Source: Bernardetia sp. ABR2-2B
Lineage (GTDB): Bacteria > Bacteroidota > Bacteroidia > Cytophagales > Bernardetiaceae
Reading direction: 5' to 3'
NCBI RefSeq assembly: GCF_037126435.1
Contig: NZ_CP147020.1
Span: 3,576,001-3,640,000 of the forward strand
DNA: 64,000 bases
Shown: positions 1 to 8,724 of the stretch, piece by piece
How the letters are laid out: each line of letters starts with the position of its first letter
Numbering within the stretch: position 1 is the first letter of the stretch
Position numbers and translations under genes: made by a program
The notes under the pieces: generated by a model
Databases searched by the model: none
Told to the model about the DNA's origin: nothing
What the model saw: the letters and a program-made list of their open reading frames with translations, nothing else

Positions 1-2231
1 GGGATATTTGCCCAAACTCCATCATCATTGGTAGCCAATACTTCAAAATCATAATTTCCATCTTCCAAGTGAGAATAATAAGCAAAGTTTTGTGTTGTTA
101 TCTCTGACCAGTTTTTATCAAACCCCTTTAAGCGATATTTGAATTTTACTTTTTCTGGGTAACGAAATGTAATTGTCTTGAAATCAAAGCGTAAGCTATA
201 ATCATCATAAGGCAAAACTAAATTTTCTTCAAAACTTTTTTCTTTACCAAAAATACGAAAACCACTTAAAACAACCTTTGGACGAACTAAATTGATATGG
301 TCATTTTGTCCAATATAATGAATCAAACCCCTTGTAGTTCCGAACCATAAATCTCCATTATACTCTCTTTCGATAGCACTTCTATTGGCTTCTGTTCCGA
401 TAAGCCCGTCTGATTGATGATAAATCTTTGCTAAATCATCTTTAGGGCGAAGCCTAGTAATTCCTTTTCTTGAACCAATCCAAATATTATAATTTCTATC
501 AGCAGCAATAAAGTAAGAATAGTTTGAAGCCAAACCGTTAGCCGTTGTATATTTTTTGATTCCATTGTCGGAGTATGCAAAAACACCAGAGCCTTCCGAA
601 CCTATCCAAAGCGTATTTTCGGCATCTTCTGTAAAACAAGTTGCCTTTACTTGATTAAACTCCGGAACAGCATCTAAAACAGTCAGTTTGTTATCTTTCC
701 AATAAGATAGTGTGTAGTCAGAAGAAGCAATCCAAATACGGTTTTGTCTGTCTTTATAAATATTCTGAATTCGATTTAGTTGTATTGTTTTGGTAGGCAA
801 AATTTGAATAAACCTATTTTCAGATTTGAGGTATTTGAAAAGTCCCCATAAGTTTGTTGCTATCCAAATATTTCCCTCATCATCAGCTGTTATTTTGTTG
901 ATAGTTTTGTCAGGAACATCTCTAATTGATTTCAAAGAATTAGTAACTGGGTCAAATGTAAAAAGTCCTTTGTTCTCTGTTCCTATCCATATTTTACCCA
1001 AAGAGTCTTGAAATAAAGTTCGGACAATAGCTTGAGGAAAAGCAGGTAGATATGTTTTGAAGGTTGTTGAATCTCCTTGCTGAACGAGAGAGGTTATATT
1101 TTGGTCTGTTCCTAAAAGTAGATTATTCTCATCAATTCGTAAGATAGACAAAATATTTTCACTAGGTAAGCCATGCGAGTAGGTATAAATTTCGAACATC
1201 TCATTGAGCATCTGAACAAGTCCATTATTTTCTGTTCCTATCCAAATACTTCCTTCATAATCTTGCAAAATACAAGAAATAGATGAGCTTGGAAGTCCGT
1301 TTTTAGTGGTGTAATGTTCTATACTTACTATTTTTTCTTCCTTCTTTGTAGATTCTACTCTAAATAATCCATTGTTTTTTGTTCCTATCCAAAGTTTCCC
1401 TCTTTTATCTTCCAAAATAGAAGTGATATATTCTTTGGCTAGTTCTGTTCTGCTCGGAAAAGCTTTTTTTACATTATTATTAGAAAAAAAATTATATATT
1501 CCATTGTCTTTTGTTCCTATCCAAAAACCTATTTGCCCCTGCTTTTTTCGTGTAATAGAATGTACTTCTATTCCTTTCAGTTCTTTTATCTTATCAGTAA
1601 AAACAAACTTTTCATCTTTTATGGAGGCTACAAAAAGTCCACTATCTGTTCCTACTAAGAACTCATTACTAGGTAATTTTTCAAAAACATTACATCTTTC
1701 TGTATGCGTACTGACAAGAGGAAAATAAGAGGTCTGATAATCGAATGTTTCTTTTACTTCCTTCTTCTGACTTTTATCAAAACTAATCTCAAAAATACCT
1801 TCACGCTCTGTTAATGCCCAAATATGTTCTTCTTCTACATAAATCTGCTGAATTCGGCTAAGTAAATTTTGGTTAAGGGAAGTAATTGTCCAGATAGAAT
1901 CTGTCTGTCTATCGTGGTAAGAGAGTAATCCTTGTGGATGTCCGAGCCAAGTTCCATTACGCAAAGAATCTGTTGCTAAGGCAGTAATGAAGTTGTCAGA
2001 GAGTCCATCACTCTGTGTAAAAGGTTGCATGTCATGCCCATCAAAACGAGCCAATCCATTTCCTGTTGCTATCCATAAAAAACCATTCTCATCTTGTGCT
2101 GCCCCATAAATATCACCTTGAGGTAAGCCTTCATCTACGTCATAATGACGCAAACCGATAGATTGCGCAAAAGAAGTTTGCACCAAAAATAAAAATAATA
2201 GAAGAAAGAGGTATAAGACAATGTGTTTCAT
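1..2231 (-). CDS. Two-component propeller sensor, C-terminus beyond the window edge
   Basis: The gene starts with ATG at 2231 and reads off the left edge, so about 743 residues are visible. The N-terminus is a signal peptide (Lys-His, a Leu/Phe-rich core, then TSFAQS). After it come many reg_prop blades of the type D-x-x-G-x-[IL]-W-[IF]-G-[ST]-x-x-G-[IL], the periplasmic propeller of hybrid two-component systems and related sensors. Near the left edge the reading turns into a Y_Y_Y domain (pattern F-K-Y-R-L-K-G-F-D-K-N-W), which normally precedes a transmembrane helix. The output domain (histidine kinase, SpoIIE phosphatase, cyclase or LuxR) is not visible. It has the same architecture as the SpoIIE gene at 45872-49810. 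It is probably an inner-membrane sensor of an external ligand; the ligand is unknown. Confidence 0.85.
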   Translation of the reverse strand, partial: MKHIVLYLFLLLFLFLVQTSFAQSIGLRHYDVDEGLPQGDIYGAAQDENGFLWIATGNGLARFDGHDMQPFTQSDGLSDNFITALATDSLRNGTWLGHPQGLLSYHDRQTDSIWTITSLNQNLLSRIQQIYVEEEHIWALTEREGIFEISFDKSQKKEVKETFDYQTSYFPLVSTHTERCNVFEKLPSNEFLVGTDSGLFVASIKDEKFVFTDKIKELKGIEVHSITRKKQGQIGFWIGTKDNGIYNFFSNNNVKKAFPSRTELAKEYITSILEDKRGKLWIGTKNNGLFRVESTKKEEKIVSIEHYTTKNGLPSSSISCILQDYEGSIWIGTENNGLVQMLNEMFEIYTYSHGLPSENILSILRIDENNLLLGTDQNITSLVQQGDSTTFKTYLPAFPQAIVRTLFQDSLGKIWIGTENKGLFTFDPVTNSLKSIRDVPDKTINKITADDEGNIWIATNLWGLFKYLKSENRFIQILPTKTIQLNRIQNIYKDRQNRIWIASSDYTLSYWKDNKLTVLDAVPEFNQVKATCFTEDAENTLWIGSEGSGVFAYSDNGIKKYTTANGLASNYSYFIAADRNYNIWIGSRKGITRLRPKDDLAKIYHQSDGLIGTEANRSAIEREYNGDLWFGTTRGLIHYIGQNDHINLVRPKVVLSGFRIFGKEKSFEENLVLPYDDYSLRFDFKTITFRYPEKVKFKYRLKGFDKNWSEITTQNFAYYSHLEDGNYDFEVLATNDDGVWANI

Positions 2232-2340
2232 GTAGTAATATTTGACATAACTATCAAAAATATTCATTTTTAATCAAAATACAAATACGATTTCTGTACA
2301 AAAAGCACATAATCATATTTTTACTACAATCAATCAACAA

Positions 2341-2838
2341 TCAATTCGCTCTGATATAACCTCTTAACTTTTTCAGGTTTTCTATTGAAGAAGCATATTT
2401 AAAAATTCTGTGTCTTTGTTCAAATGGTAAAGCTTGAATTTTAGAGTATTCTAAATAATCTACTGAGGTAATAATCTGATTATCAACTCCATGTTCTGGG
2501 TCAAAGCCTGTTTTTAGTTTTCCACCAACAGCACGAACAGCAAAAAATAACTCTACGGCATGAATAGGCAAATTGACATACTCATAAACACACATAAAGT
2601 AATCAACTTCTATTTCCAGTCCTGTTTCTTCCAAAAATTCTCTTTTTAGTGCATCAGTTGCTGTTTCTCCTAGTTCTATTCCACCACCAATAGGCGAAAA
2701 AAAAGGTTTGTTTTGCTCTAAATCTGATGAAATTCCTTTCATGTTTACGACAAGCAAACGCCCTTTTTTATCAACACAAATTCCACAAACCCGTGTTCGG
2801 ACTTTTTTACCATATATTTTTTCTAACGATGTATCCAT
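2341..2838 (-). CDS. NUDIX hydrolase
   Basis: A 165-residue protein starting at ATG 2838. Residues 52-74 match the full Nudix box G-x5-E-x7-R-E-x-x-E-E-x-G (G52, E58, R66, E67, E70, E71, G73), which binds the catalytic divalent metal. The family hydrolyses nucleoside diphosphates linked to another moiety. The substrate cannot be told from the sequence; the size and single domain fit a housecleaning or nucleotide-sugar type enzyme. The gene lies downstream of a methyltransferase on the same strand, with two sets of 7-base repeats in the 171-bp gap. The repeats ATTACGA x3 end about 10 bases before the start codon. Confidence 0.9.
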   Translation of the reverse strand: MDTSLEKIYGKKVRTRVCGICVDKKGRLLVVNMKGISSDLEQNKPFFSPIGGGIELGETATDALKREFLEETGLEIEVDYFMCVYEYVNLPIHAVELFFAVRAVGGKLKTGFDPEHGVDNQIITSVDYLEYSKIQALPFEQRHRIFKYASSIENLKKLRGYIRAN

Positions 2839-2848
2839 ATCTAACTAA

Positions 2849-2872
2849 ATTACGAATTACGAATTACGAATT
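2849..2872. repeat. Heptamer repeat ATTACGA, three copies
   Basis: Three perfect copies of the heptamer ATTACGA (TCGTAAT on the gene strand) plus a partial fourth lie just upstream of the NUDIX start codon. On the gene strand this reads as repeated ATTCGTA. The same heptamer occurs ahead of menD (about 8690) and in the cdaA/sensor gap (62901), so it belongs to a dispersed family. Confidence 0.85.
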
Positions 2873-2925
2873 TATTTTTTTAAAGGCAAGAAAATCAAAA
2901 CAATGAGTATAGAAATACAATTTCT

Positions 2926-3009
2926 CACTAATCACTAATCACTAATCACTAATCACTAATCACTAATCACTAATCACTAATCACTAATCACTAATCACTA
3001 ATCACTAAT
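2926..3009. repeat. Heptamer array CACTAAT, 12 perfect copies
   Basis: Twelve uninterrupted perfect copies of CACTAAT (84 bp) fill the gap and stop exactly against the TAA stop of the upstream methyltransferase (stop at 3010-3012). The unit differs from the neighbouring ATTACGA heptamer. There are no spacers, so it is not a CRISPR array. Perfect short arrays like this usually vary in copy number by replication slippage. Confidence 0.97.
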
Positions 3010-3795
3010 TTATTTCTCTACTACAAAAATCATTCTGTCAGAAATTTCTTCTTCAAATTCAGACAAATCATAATCTCCAAAAATACGTGCTACGGTTAGT
3101 CCAGCATTTCTAAAATAACGCAAAAAGTCTGTGGTTGGAATTGCCTTTACTCGTTCTTGAAAATGAAATTGTTTCCCTTTATCTTCAAAATTAATATCCT
3201 TTACAATGAAGTCATTTTGTATAGATTTTGAGATTTTAAACGTGATTCCATCGATATTTTTTTCTTCATAGCACACTAGTGATTCTATGACTTTAGTAGT
3301 ATTGAAAAAATCTAATACAATTCTGCCTTCTGTTTGGAGAGCTTCTGCCATTGCTGAAATAGCTTGTTGGTTTTCGTTATCCGTTTCAAAATAACCAAAA
3401 CTTGTAAATAGGTTCAAGATAAAATCGAAATAATCACTTTTATAGATTTTCCTCATGTCATGCTGACTAAAACTCAAACGCTCATTCTCAAATTGCTTGG
3501 CATACTGAATGCTCTCTTCTGATAAGTCTATTCCTTCAACACAAAGCCCTTTCTGATTGAGATAAATAGAATGACGACCTTTTCCACAGGCTAAGTCAAG
3601 TATTTTATCATTAGAAAGAAAATTAAGATATAGACTTATGTTATCCATAAACAAACGAGCTTCTGTATCATCTCTGTCTTTATAGAGGATATGATAATAA
3701 TGTGAATCAAACCACGTTTCAAACCATTCACTATTTTTATTGGAATTATTGGGGTTGTTTTTTTTGTTCTTATCTTCTGAATTAGAATTTGACAC
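3010..3795 (-). CDS. Class I SAM-dependent methyltransferase
   Basis: A 261-residue protein. The SAM-binding motif I is at residues 65-75 (I-L-D-L-A-C-G-K-G-R-H), followed by an acidic end of beta-2 (G-I-D-L-S) and a motif II region (F-D-F-I-L-N-L-F-T-S-F-G). This pattern is typical of the Methyltransf_25-like soluble enzymes common in Bacteroidota. The substrate is unknown. The start codon is GTG at 3795; no in-frame ATG exists before the conserved core. The first 22 residues are an Asn/Ser/Lys-rich tract unlike the rest, so the true start could lie slightly later. It is upstream of the NUDIX gene on the same strand and may be cotranscribed through the heptamer array. Confidence 0.85.
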   Translation of the reverse strand: MSNSNSEDKNKKNNPNNSNKNSEWFETWFDSHYYHILYKDRDDTEARLFMDNISLYLNFLSNDKILDLACGKGRHSIYLNQKGLCVEGIDLSEESIQYAKQFENERLSFSQHDMRKIYKSDYFDFILNLFTSFGYFETDNENQQAISAMAEALQTEGRIVLDFFNTTKVIESLVCYEEKNIDGITFKISKSIQNDFIVKDINFEDKGKQFHFQERVKAIPTTDFLRYFRNAGLTVARIFGDYDLSEFEEEISDRMIFVVEK

Positions 3796-4157
3796 GGCTA
3801 ATAAAAAGGGTAAAGTAAGGGAGATAAAAGTTTTGAAATAGCAAATAATTTTTAGACAAAATAGAAAGCAAAACTTCAGAGTTTTTGGCTTTATTCAATT
3901 TTAATCTGAAAATAGTTGAGAATTAATTCTGAATTGCGTGTTTGTGTTTGTTTTTAGTCAAAAAACAGTTAGTTTAGATTATCTTTTTATGATTTTTTTG
4001 TTTGGTTATACTAAAATAGTTTTTTAATTATTGATAATCATTAGTTTCCCAAGCAACACATACGCCTATTTATAGAAAGATAATAAAAAAACAAAATTCT
4101 GTTCTTATCATTCTGCGATTGCTTCTTTGAAAGCATTTGCAAGTTGTGCAAATTTAT
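3796..4157. other. Divergent intergenic region, 362 bp
   Basis: This very AT-rich stretch separates the methyltransferase (reading left) from the CHAT-like gene (reading right). It must hold both promoters, but I see no convincing TTG/TAnnTTTG pair, no hairpin with a T-run and no small gene. Confidence 0.5.
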
Positions 4158-7100
4158 ATGAAACAATCCTATTCACCAATAATTTTTTTGACTTCTGCTA
4201 CCGAAACATCTGCTTTTTTGGCTGCCGATGTTGCCCTTTCTACGCCTCAACGCACAGGAACATGCGAACTGGTAATGACTTCAGAGAATATTTTTTCAGA
4301 AGTATTTCAACGTTTAGATGAAAAAGAATTTAGTGATAGGCTTTTTATTTTTCATTGGATAGGAGATTCGAACGACTCTACCTTCATCGAACAGCTTATT
4401 CGCCGTCTTTCTACGATGCCAAATTTAGTTTGTTTGATTTTGGAAGATATACAAGTCCCTCCTTCTGCAACAATTGCACACCTTTTACCGATTACGATTG
4501 CTGTTTCTAAAAATCAAGATAAAGAAGATAATAGTATTTTTAGTAGTCATTTTTATGAACAACTTGCTCAAAATAACTCTATCAAAGAAGCCTATAATTA
4601 TGCTTCAAGAAAGCTTCCAAATACGCCTTCAACACTTTTTGTTAAGCCAAACGCAGAACACGTACTTGATTTTACATTATCAAAAACACAAAAAGAAGAA
4701 GAAACTCCAAAAACTCCAGAGCAGGAAAAAGTAGAGCGTTTTAAGAAAATAGTAGGTCAGAAGGCTCGTTTTTCAGTTCATTCTAAACCAGAACTTTTAC
4801 TTTCTAAAGAAGAAGTAAAGTTTTTTGAAGAATATAGATTTGAACTTGCTCCTCTTTCAGATATTGAAAATCAACTTTATATTCGTAGTCTCAAAAAAAT
4901 AAATCAGAAAAAAAGACAACAAAGATATTTATATAGAGCAATATTTTTCTTGACGTTTTTTTTAGTATTGGCTGGATTAGGTTTTTGGGCGCAATACTTA
5001 GAATATGAAAGACAAGCCAAATCACACAAAGTACAAACTCGCCAACAACAAGCTAATTTTTTGACGTATTTGGGTGATAATATGCAAAAAGAAAATTCTA
5101 CAAAGGCAATTCGATTAATAGAAAAAGCTATTAGAGAATATCCAACACGCTCAGCACAAGGTTCTTTATACTCTCACTTTTATAGTCTAAGTTTGTATTA
5201 TTCGGCTCAAATTCCAATCAAAAATTTTAATAAAGATGGAGATGATAAAGAAAAAATAAACTATGCTGTTTCCTCTGATGCTCAATGGTTGGCTTATTTT
5301 GAAAATGATGATAAGACAGGTACTTCTAAAGGACAAAGTGCAATATTTATTAGTTCGTTACAAGGAGATGTTATCAAACGAATTGAGAAGGAAGTAGGTA
5401 TTGAAAAAATCATTTTTTCAAATAACGTTCCCTATCGTTTGGCTGTTGGTTTTTCAGATGGAAAAGTAGAAATTTTAGATGTTTATGGAAAGAGTTTATT
5501 AGAAATGCAGGTGCATAATGATACTATTTCAGGACTTTCTTTTTCAAAAGATGATACAAAAATCATTTCGGCTGCTGATACAACAGCACTTATTTGGACA
5601 ACGGCAGGAGAAGTATTAGATACGATTAGTGGCAATCGTAGCAAAATTTTGAAGATGCGATTTTCTCAAAATCAAAATACCCTTTTTACAGAGGCAAAAG
5701 ATAGTGTAATTGCAGTTTGGGAAGGTGCTGACTTACTTTCTACTTTTGAAGGCACGAAGGCAAAATGGCTTTCTCATAATTATTTGGTTCTGAAACAACA
5801 TAACAACTCTAAAGATGAGAATAAAGAGAAACAACGTAAGCAGAAGAAAAACAAAGAAAATATAGATACGACTGATTCTCTAAAATGGATAGTCTGGGAT
5901 ATTTCCACAAATAAAATGAAAAAAGAACTTCAAAATCCAAAGCAAATATTGTCTCAAGATTCTGTTTCTTTTTGGGTAATTGATGAGAAAAATACATTGA
6001 AAAGATATTATTTTGAAAGTGATTCTGTAACGCTTTGGCAAAGAAATGTAGCTTATTTTGCAATGTATGAAGGAAATCCTTTGACAAAGGAGAATAAAAA
6101 ATGGGTAATTATATCAAAAGATGGTTTGGTTACTATGCGTTTTGCTGATGGAAGTCAGGCTACTACAAAACTAGAAAATCTACCTATTAAAGAACCTTAT
6201 TTTACACAAGATGGAAGTTATTTGGTCATTCAAACTCCTTCAATGATTACTTTTTGGAGAGCTTCCAGCCCTCAAATGCGTTTTACGGACAAACTACAAG
6301 GCGAAAAATGGATTGCTCAAAATGCAATGACAAACTCAAATAAAATACAAAATAGAGATATACGGCTAATTTATTACTCTGGAAATATTTATAGACTTAC
6401 TGACCTAAACGAGAATGCAAAAGCAGAGTTTGCAGCCGATAAAGTATTTTTACATCCGTATCAAAACTATGTTCTGACAATCAAAAATGCTGTTATTTCG
6501 TTAGATAAATTTGATAAAACCAATATAGCTGAAAAAAACAAACCATTCAAAGTTACAAATGCCTTTACCAAAAAAGCAGAGTATGTAAGTGTTGGTTTTT
6601 CTGAAAGAGGCAGTTTTGTTTGGGCAATTACACAAAAGAATGAACTTCAATTAATAGACTTAAAAGGTAAGGTTTTTTACACACAAAAAGTGAAGCCAAA
6701 TACAGAAGTAATAAGTTCTTTTGATGATAAATATTTAGCCTTTGCTCAAAAAATAACAGGAGGGCTAAAACCTTATATGATTTTTCATTTAGACACTAAG
6801 CGAGGCTATGAATTAGATACTCGTTTGGAGCGTTCGAATATTTCTTCTTTTTTCTTTTCTCCTTCTCAAGCACAACCTTATTTAGTTTCTGCTTCGGGTT
6901 CGTGGACAGATTTTTGGGATTTAAAAGGGCGTAGAATGAAAGCTCTAAAAGGAGGGAATCCAATGTATGGAAAAGAAATGATTCTGACTTCTTCTTATGG
7001 TAATTTTTATATTGCTACTTTAGACGCAAATAGAGTGTATCATAAAAAAATAGATAATCTTCAAAAAGCTACGCTAAGTCCTGATAAAAATTATATCATA

Positions 7101-7223
7101 TTGCATTTTTCAGAGTCTATGCAAGTTTGGAAAACATCGCCTTTTGGAATCATTCAATGGTTGGAAGAAAACAAAATTTATCAACTATCAACACAAGAGC
7201 AAAAACAATTATTGCTTCGATAA
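4158..7223 (+). CDS. CHAT-like / transmembrane / WD40-type protein with degenerate protease site
   Basis: The frame is open from a TTG at 4137, but ATG 4158 gives a more natural start and 1021 residues. Residues 1-165 resemble the CHAT caspase-like fold: an opening P-I-I-F-L-T strand, F-H-W-I-G-D at 65-70 where active CHAT proteins have F-H-[YF]-[GA]-G-H, L-V-C-L-I-L-E-D at 90-97 where they have an N-x-C, and a closing F-Y-x-x-L-x-x-x-x-S-I-x-E-A-Y helix. Both catalytic positions (His of the GH pair, Cys of NxC) appear to be replaced. A charged linker leads to one membrane helix at about 260-281, then roughly 650 residues of WD40-like blades. It may act as an inactive scaffold or sensor. The CHAT relationship is my inference from pattern; the WD40 and TM parts are clearer. 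Confidence 0.65.
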   Translation: MKQSYSPIIFLTSATETSAFLAADVALSTPQRTGTCELVMTSENIFSEVFQRLDEKEFSDRLFIFHWIGDSNDSTFIEQLIRRLSTMPNLVCLILEDIQVPPSATIAHLLPITIAVSKNQDKEDNSIFSSHFYEQLAQNNSIKEAYNYASRKLPNTPSTLFVKPNAEHVLDFTLSKTQKEEETPKTPEQEKVERFKKIVGQKARFSVHSKPELLLSKEEVKFFEEYRFELAPLSDIENQLYIRSLKKINQKKRQQRYLYRAIFFLTFFLVLAGLGFWAQYLEYERQAKSHKVQTRQQQANFLTYLGDNMQKENSTKAIRLIEKAIREYPTRSAQGSLYSHFYSLSLYYSAQIPIKNFNKDGDDKEKINYAVSSDAQWLAYFENDDKTGTSKGQSAIFISSLQGDVIKRIEKEVGIEKIIFSNNVPYRLAVGFSDGKVEILDVYGKSLLEMQVHNDTISGLSFSKDDTKIISAADTTALIWTTAGEVLDTISGNRSKILKMRFSQNQNTLFTEAKDSVIAVWEGADLLSTFEGTKAKWLSHNYLVLKQHNNSKDENKEKQRKQKKNKENIDTTDSLKWIVWDISTNKMKKELQNPKQILSQDSVSFWVIDEKNTLKRYYFESDSVTLWQRNVAYFAMYEGNPLTKENKKWVIISKDGLVTMRFADGSQATTKLENLPIKEPYFTQDGSYLVIQTPSMITFWRASSPQMRFTDKLQGEKWIAQNAMTNSNKIQNRDIRLIYYSGNIYRLTDLNENAKAEFAADKVFLHPYQNYVLTIKNAVISLDKFDKTNIAEKNKPFKVTNAFTKKAEYVSVGFSERGSFVWAITQKNELQLIDLKGKVFYTQKVKPNTEVISSFDDKYLAFAQKITGGLKPYMIFHLDTKRGYELDTRLERSNISSFFFSPSQAQPYLVSASGSWTDFWDLKGRRMKALKGGNPMYGKEMILTSSYGNFYIATLDANRVYHKKIDNLQKATLSPDKNYIILHFSESMQVWKTSPFGIIQWLEENKIYQLSTQEQKQLLLR

Positions 7224-7299
7224 CGTATATAGTAATAAGAGGTCAAGATTATGGCTTCAAATTTTTATTATTTCCTTTCATTTTTTAAACTTCAAATTT

Positions 7300-7509
7300 A
7301 TGTTTACGATTCTTTTAGATAACGCATTTGGCGTAATAGGTGGTGGCTTAGGTAGTATTTTGGGTATTCTTTATGCTGTCTTGGTTATTTATGGCTTATA
7401 CAGAGTATGGACTTCTCCTAGTTCGATGGGAACAAAAGTTCTTTGGTCAATAGCTATTTTCTTCTTACCATTATTGGGTACAATCCTTTACCTTTTAATA
7501 GGCGATTAA
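7300..7509 (+). CDS. Small PLDc_N-like membrane protein
   Basis: A 69-residue protein. The frame is open further upstream into the end of the previous gene, but ATG 7300 starts the conserved part. Two membrane segments (about residues 12-33 and 46-65) flank the loop W-T-S-P-S-S-M-G-T-K-V-L-W. The C-terminal L-P-L-L-G-T-I-L-Y-L-L-I-G-D matches the PLDc_N pattern (phospholipase D/cardiolipin synthase N-terminal domain, stand-alone form). No phospholipase HKD motif is present, so no enzymatic role is suggested. It lies 76 bp after the CHAT-like gene and is followed by a clear terminator, so the two may be one transcript. Confidence 0.8.
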   Translation: MFTILLDNAFGVIGGGLGSILGILYAVLVIYGLYRVWTSPSSMGTKVLWSIAIFFLPLLGTILYLLIGD

Positions 7510-7563
7510 AAAGTATTTTTATAATTCAATTAGGAAAATTAATTCTGAATCTGTTTTAAGTAC

Positions 7564-7600
7564 AAAGACCTACATCTCATAAAAGATATAGGTCTTTTTT
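7564..7600 (+). terminator. Rho-independent terminator after the PLDc_N-like gene
   Basis: Arms AAAGACCTACATCT (7564-7577) and AGATATAGGTCTTT (7584-7597) pair with one mismatch around a 6-base loop and are followed by a T-run. Confidence 0.85.
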
Positions 7601-7758
7601 ATGTCTTAATAATAGGTCAATTTCAAAGAGCAGACTGTCTATACAAAACCGAAACAGGTCTTAGAGAATTTAAACTTGAAAATGTACAAACTATTGAATA
7701 GTGGAAACTGAGAGAAAATAATTGAATGACATTTACTTCTCTCTTTTTTTAAAAAAAT

Positions 7759-8448
7759 ATGAGTATAGAAAAATACAAATTACAACTAGATATATTGAGG
7801 AAGGAATTCCCTATTGGAATCCGTCAAGGTCTTTTGATTTTAAAAGAAGTGGAGGGAGATATACAAAAAGCTAGAAAATTATTTCAGCAAAAATCTATTG
7901 AAGTTATACTTCAAAAAGTAGATATAAATCATGATATGGCTTTACAAAATCTAATTGAAAATAATTTTTCAATGCCTGAGACGTTGGAAAGTATTAATAA
8001 TAAGCGATTTACACTAACAGAAAGAATACTACGCAAAAATAAAAATAATAAACTCAAAGCTTTGTCAAGGATAGCTTTAGCTATTGAAGATGTAGAAAAA
8101 CTAGAAAGAAATTTTTGGTTAAGTTTCTCTGAATTAGATAAGCTAAATAGATTAGGAAGTATTTCTGAAAAGGTTATTTGCTTTATGGTAGTAAATGAGT
8201 GGTTAGATTACGTAGAGTGGGAAAGTTTTGATAGTGCTGTTTATTTTCATTTGGAGTACGTAATATATCAAATTGAAACTTATCTTTCTCTTCCTGTTCT
8301 TGTATCGATATTGAATAATGCAAAAGAAAACAGTAGTAATATAAATGAAATTTCACAAATAGAAGCAAAATTTGAACTTGAAAAGCCTTTACTAATTTCT
8401 GCCTTATATAATTTCGTAGAATCAAATATTGAATACTTTCCTAAATAA
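7759..8448 (+). CDS. Uncharacterised protein with UBA/TS-N-like N-terminus
   Basis: A 229-residue soluble protein starting at ATG 7759; the overall family is not recognised. Residues 8-45 (L-R-K-E-F-P-I-G-I-x-x-G-L... then G-D-I-Q-K-A-R-K-L-F) follow the three-helix UBA/TS-N pattern seen at the N-terminus of elongation factor Ts. A second, weaker copy follows (D-I-N-H-D-M-A-L-Q-N-L-I-E-N-N-F), as in tandem UBA-like modules. The rest is helical and rich in Trp, Phe and Glu, without motifs I know. No EF-Ts core follows, so it is not tsf. It stands alone between two terminators, so no operon context helps. A binding role (protein or tRNA) is only a guess. Confidence 0.6.
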   Translation: MSIEKYKLQLDILRKEFPIGIRQGLLILKEVEGDIQKARKLFQQKSIEVILQKVDINHDMALQNLIENNFSMPETLESINNKRFTLTERILRKNKNNKLKALSRIALAIEDVEKLERNFWLSFSELDKLNRLGSISEKVICFMVVNEWLDYVEWESFDSAVYFHLEYVIYQIETYLSLPVLVSILNNAKENSSNINEISQIEAKFELEKPLLISALYNFVESNIEYFPK

Positions 8449-8461
8449 TGACCACAAAAAA

Positions 8462-8494
8462 AGGCTTCAGAACATGCCGAAACCTCTTTTTTAT
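8462..8494 (+). terminator. Weak terminator-like hairpin
   Basis: GGCTTC and GAAACC form a short imperfect stem around about 10 bases, flanked by an A-run on the left and TCTTTTTT on the right. It sits just after the UBA-like gene. One C-A mismatch on this strand lowers confidence. Confidence 0.45.
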
Positions 8495-8689
8495 AGCCAT
8501 GAAAAAATTACCAATCTCGTGGCAATCACGGTTAATTAAATAGCTATTAATATGCCAAAGTCTAAAAATAGAAGACAAACAAGAGAATAAACAAAATTAA
8601 GTTCTGAATGGATATAGATATAGAGTTTCTAATTGATTATTTTTGTTGAGCAAAACGGATTGCTTTCAGAAATGCTATATTTGAGTTAA

Positions 8690-8718
8690 TTCGTAATTTT
8701 TAATTTTTAATTGCCAAT
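8690..8718. repeat. Degenerate ATTCGTA/ATTTTTA heptamers ahead of menD
   Basis: One ATTCGTA heptamer is followed by two ATTTTTA units and ends about 7 bases before the menD start codon. The core GTAATTTTTAATT also occurs at about 62912 and, inverted, at 27686-27698. A TATATTTG, which fits the -7 element, lies at 8676-8683, but no TTG sits at the right distance upstream. Confidence 0.6.
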
Positions 8719-8724
8719 TCAATT

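Noticed and set aside
826-1728. Plus-strand frames across the left-edge sensor
   Set aside because: They are antisense to the propeller blades; their W-I-G-T repeats reverse-translate into regular codons, which makes false frames.
2926-3009. Possible CRISPR array
   Set aside because: The unit is 7 bases with no spacers; a simple heptamer array.
5809-6087. A minus-strand frame inside the CHAT/WD40 gene
   Set aside because: Rich in Phe, Leu and Lys as expected of the antisense of AT-rich coding DNA; no separate support.
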